Origin: Nodosilinea sp. E11
GTDB lineage: Bacteria > Cyanobacteriota > Cyanobacteriia > Phormidesmidales > Phormidesmidaceae
Assembly (NCBI RefSeq): GCF_032813545.1
Contig: NZ_CP136520.1
Coordinates: forward strand, 1,482,001-1,546,000
Length of the DNA: 64,000 nt
Direction of reading: 5' to 3'
Shown: positions 62,289-64,000 of the stretch, one piece after another
How the letters are laid out: every line of letters begins with the position of its first letter
Numbering within the stretch: position 1 is the stretch's first letter
Position numbers and translations under genes: made by a program
Notes under the pieces: model-generated
Told to the model about the DNA's origin: nothing
The model's database searches: none
The model's input: the letters and a program-made list of their open reading frames with translations, nothing else

Positions 62289-62724
62289 CCCATCCCCCTT
62301 CACCCATCCCCCTTTACAAAACGTTGCCTACCATTGACAAAAAGGTTTGACAGCGTCCCGTTTCCTGAGAAACTGTAGGAGATAGCGTACCCCTGTCGTT
62401 GGAAGGGCCTCGGTTATGGGCCTGCCTGGGGTCAGGCTTGTCACCCAGGGCTAAGTTCATCTGCGGCTGTAGCAGGTACACTTGGGCGTCGGCTGTGCTG
62501 GTTGTTTGCGCGGCCATCGCTGATAGGCAAAACTAGGAGCCTGGAACCTCCCTTGGGAGAACGGTTCAGGGCTAGTTTTAGCTCCAGCGTCAACCTCAGA
62601 AGCGGTTGGATGCTGCCTCGTTGCCACCGGCAGAGCACCTTACCGGTCCACTCCTGGCTCTTGCAGGCAGACAGCCTGGCCCAGGGCACCCCAGTCATGA
62701 ATAGTTTTAGGAACCATTCGCTAC
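62289..62724. other. Gene-poor stretch upstream of the RNase gene
   Basis: After the tandem repeats, about 430 bases contain no convincing gene. The small frames here on both strands lack family resemblance. A strong hairpin at 62529-62579 is listed separately. It could be a long 5' leader or a small RNA. Confidence 0.45.
62529..62579. other. 51-nt structured hairpin
   Basis: AAAACTAG / CTAGTTTT closes an imperfect helix (GCC-TGG-AACC with GGTT-CA-GGGC) capped by TCCC-tt-GGGA. The length and symmetry suggest a folded RNA, either in the leader of the RNase gene or an independent transcript. It is not a recognised family. Confidence 0.45.
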
Positions 62725-64000
62725 ATGGAACTCTCGATCGCAGCCCTACTGGCCAGCTTCGCCAAAGAAAAAACGCACACGCTCAAATCGCTCGAGAAAA
62801 AGCTGCACTGCAACGATAATGCCAGCCAGCGCGACTTGCAAATTGCCGTAGATGCCCTAGAGCGGCTAGGGGTGCTGGTCAAAGAACGGGGCAAGTACCA
62901 CCGCAACCTGGCCGAGGATGTGGTAGAGGGTAAGCTGCGCTGCTCAAGCAAGGGATTTTGCTTTGCCATTCAAGACGAAGAAGGGGCCGACGACATCTAC
63001 GTGCGCGAAAGCCAGCTCAATACGGCCTGGAACGGCGATCGCGTGCTGGTCAAGGTCACCAAAGAAGGCAGCCGCCGTCGCAGTCCTGAAGGGGAAGTGC
63101 AGCTAATTCTAGAGCGAGCCAATGCCTCGGTCTTGGCTCGGGTCAAGCAAGAGGCCGAGGAATACCGCGCGGTGCCCCTCGACGATCGCCTGCTGTTTGA
63201 GCTGGCTTTGATTGAAAATGGTAGCTCCCTAGCCGAAGCTGTCGATCAGCTAGCCCATGTAGAAATTGTCCGTTACCCCCTGGGGCAGCACCCACCCCAA
63301 GGCCGAGTAGCCCAGGTGCTAGGCAGCGACGCTGAAGCAGCCGCCGACATTGACATTGTCTACTGCAAGCACGATCTGCCCCGCAAATTTTCTGAGGCGG
63401 TGCTGACCGCCGCCCAAGACCTACCCACCCGCGTTCGCAAGGCCGATCTCAAAGACCGCATCGACCTGCGCGACGCCCTCACTGTGGCCATTGATGGCCC
63501 CAACGCCCAGGTGATTGACGACGCTCTCACCCTAGAGCGTACCGCCCAGGGCCAGTGGCGGTTGGGCATTCACATTGCCGATATTTCTCACTATGTGGCC
63601 GCCCACTCCGCCATCGATCAAGAGGCCGCCAAGCGGGGCACCTCGGTCTACTTGGGCGATGAGGTGATCCCCATGCTGCCGCCGCCGCTCTCTGGCCCCT
63701 TGGGGTCACTGCTGGCGGGCAAAGACCGGCTGGCCCTGTCGGTGCTGGTGACCCTTGATGACACCGGCGCGGTGCTGGAGTACGAGGTACAGCCTACGGT
63801 CGTGACGGTCGATCACCAGATTTCTTACCAAGAAGCCCAGGCCATCCTAGAGCGCGACAATTCTGATTTAATTCAGAGCCTGGGCATCAAGCCCAAGACC
63901 ATCAAGGCCCTAGAGCCCGTCTACGACCTGATGGACAATCTGCTCTACCTGAGCCAGGCCATGAAGCGGCAGCGGCTGCACCGGGGGTCGTTTGAGCTCA
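62725..64000 (+). CDS. RNase II/R family exoribonuclease, 3' end outside the window
   Basis: First 425 codons; the gene continues past the window edge. N-terminal winged-helix/OB segments (about 1-130: LERLGVLVKERGKYHRN, GFCFAIQDEEGADDIYV) precede the RNB catalytic domain with RIDLRDALTVAIDGPNAQVI then DDALTLER (metal Asp residues) and HIADISHYV. It degrades RNA 3' to 5'. The two cyanobacterial paralogues (zam and rnb types) cannot be told apart from this part. Start ATG 62725. Confidence 0.88.
   Translation, partial: MELSIAALLASFAKEKTHTLKSLEKKLHCNDNASQRDLQIAVDALERLGVLVKERGKYHRNLAEDVVEGKLRCSSKGFCFAIQDEEGADDIYVRESQLNTAWNGDRVLVKVTKEGSRRRSPEGEVQLILERANASVLARVKQEAEEYRAVPLDDRLLFELALIENGSSLAEAVDQLAHVEIVRYPLGQHPPQGRVAQVLGSDAEAAADIDIVYCKHDLPRKFSEAVLTAAQDLPTRVRKADLKDRIDLRDALTVAIDGPNAQVIDDALTLERTAQGQWRLGIHIADISHYVAAHSAIDQEAAKRGTSVYLGDEVIPMLPPPLSGPLGSLLAGKDRLALSVLVTLDDTGAVLEYEVQPTVVTVDHQISYQEAQAILERDNSDLIQSLGIKPKTIKALEPVYDLMDNLLYLSQAMKRQRLHRGSFEL

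Noticed and set aside
62314-62698. Small minus-strand frames before the RNase gene
   Set aside because: No family resemblance and they cross the hairpin; noncoding is more likely.

Overview
The window is a 64 kb piece of a cyanobacterial chromosome. The evidence is the set of cyanobacterium-restricted genes (petL, psaM, crtR, clpR/clpP, COP23, DUF1824, EbsA-like, AMIN), the very frequent HIP1 octamer GCGATCGC, and a moderately GC-rich composition. It looks most like a filamentous Leptolyngbya/Nodosilinea-type organism, but that placement is inference. No rRNA, tRNA, CRISPR array or prophage was seen.

Layout. 0.2-2.1 kb: PdeM-type phosphoesterase, an SH3 protein and a small unknown protein. 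2.2-6.1 kb: a compact exopolysaccharide operon (GT4 glycosyltransferase, polyprenyl-phosphate sugar transferase, O-antigen polymerase/ligase). 6.1-9.2 kb: petL (31 aa), aroB, a DUF2993 protein, hisB. 9.4-21.2 kb: methyltransferase, UbiB-type kinase, recN, a CPA1 Na+/H+ antiporter, a coiled-coil protein, an unusual cNMP-binding/AAA+/membrane/4Fe-4S fusion, corA. 21.3-23.5 kb is the accessory island: decayed toxin-antitoxin-like frames, an XRE regulator, and a RAYT transposase enclosed by two inverted arrays of its own palindromic repeat and bounded by perfect 29-bp terminal inverted repeats. An intact small gene lies to its left and a decayed duplicate to its right. 23.5-31.8 kb: MATE exporter, membrane protein, CDC48-like double AAA ATPase, CPBP protease, PAS-GGDEF cyclase, radC, DUF1824. 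31.9-44 kb: AMIN protein, COP23, an alpha/beta-hydrolase-like protein, WG-repeat lipoprotein, a long run of minus-strand housekeeping or unknown genes (YraN, YajQ, MAPEG, DprA-like, Pta-like), EbsA-like. 44-53.9 kb: GT2 transferase, YciI, smpB, HerA-like ATPase, histidine kinase, SRPBCC, methyltransferase, clpR-clpP, J-domain protein. 54-64 kb: GT4, DMT transporter, a candidate orphan HEARO-like RNA, sppA, aroH, crtR, pyk, psaM, phoU, and an RNase II/R gene that runs off the end.

Most genes are housekeeping and scattered, as is usual in cyanobacteria. Likely co-transcribed groups are the exopolysaccharide trio, recN-nhaP (overlapping stop and start), YciI-smpB and clpR-clpP. Intergenic space is rich in repeats: GGTGGGCA palindromes, an AACGTTCGAACGTT element, heptameric and octameric tandem repeats, and the RAYT-linked palindromes. 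The most interesting parts are the RAYT island, the multi-domain Fe-S regulator-like protein and the structured RNA candidates.
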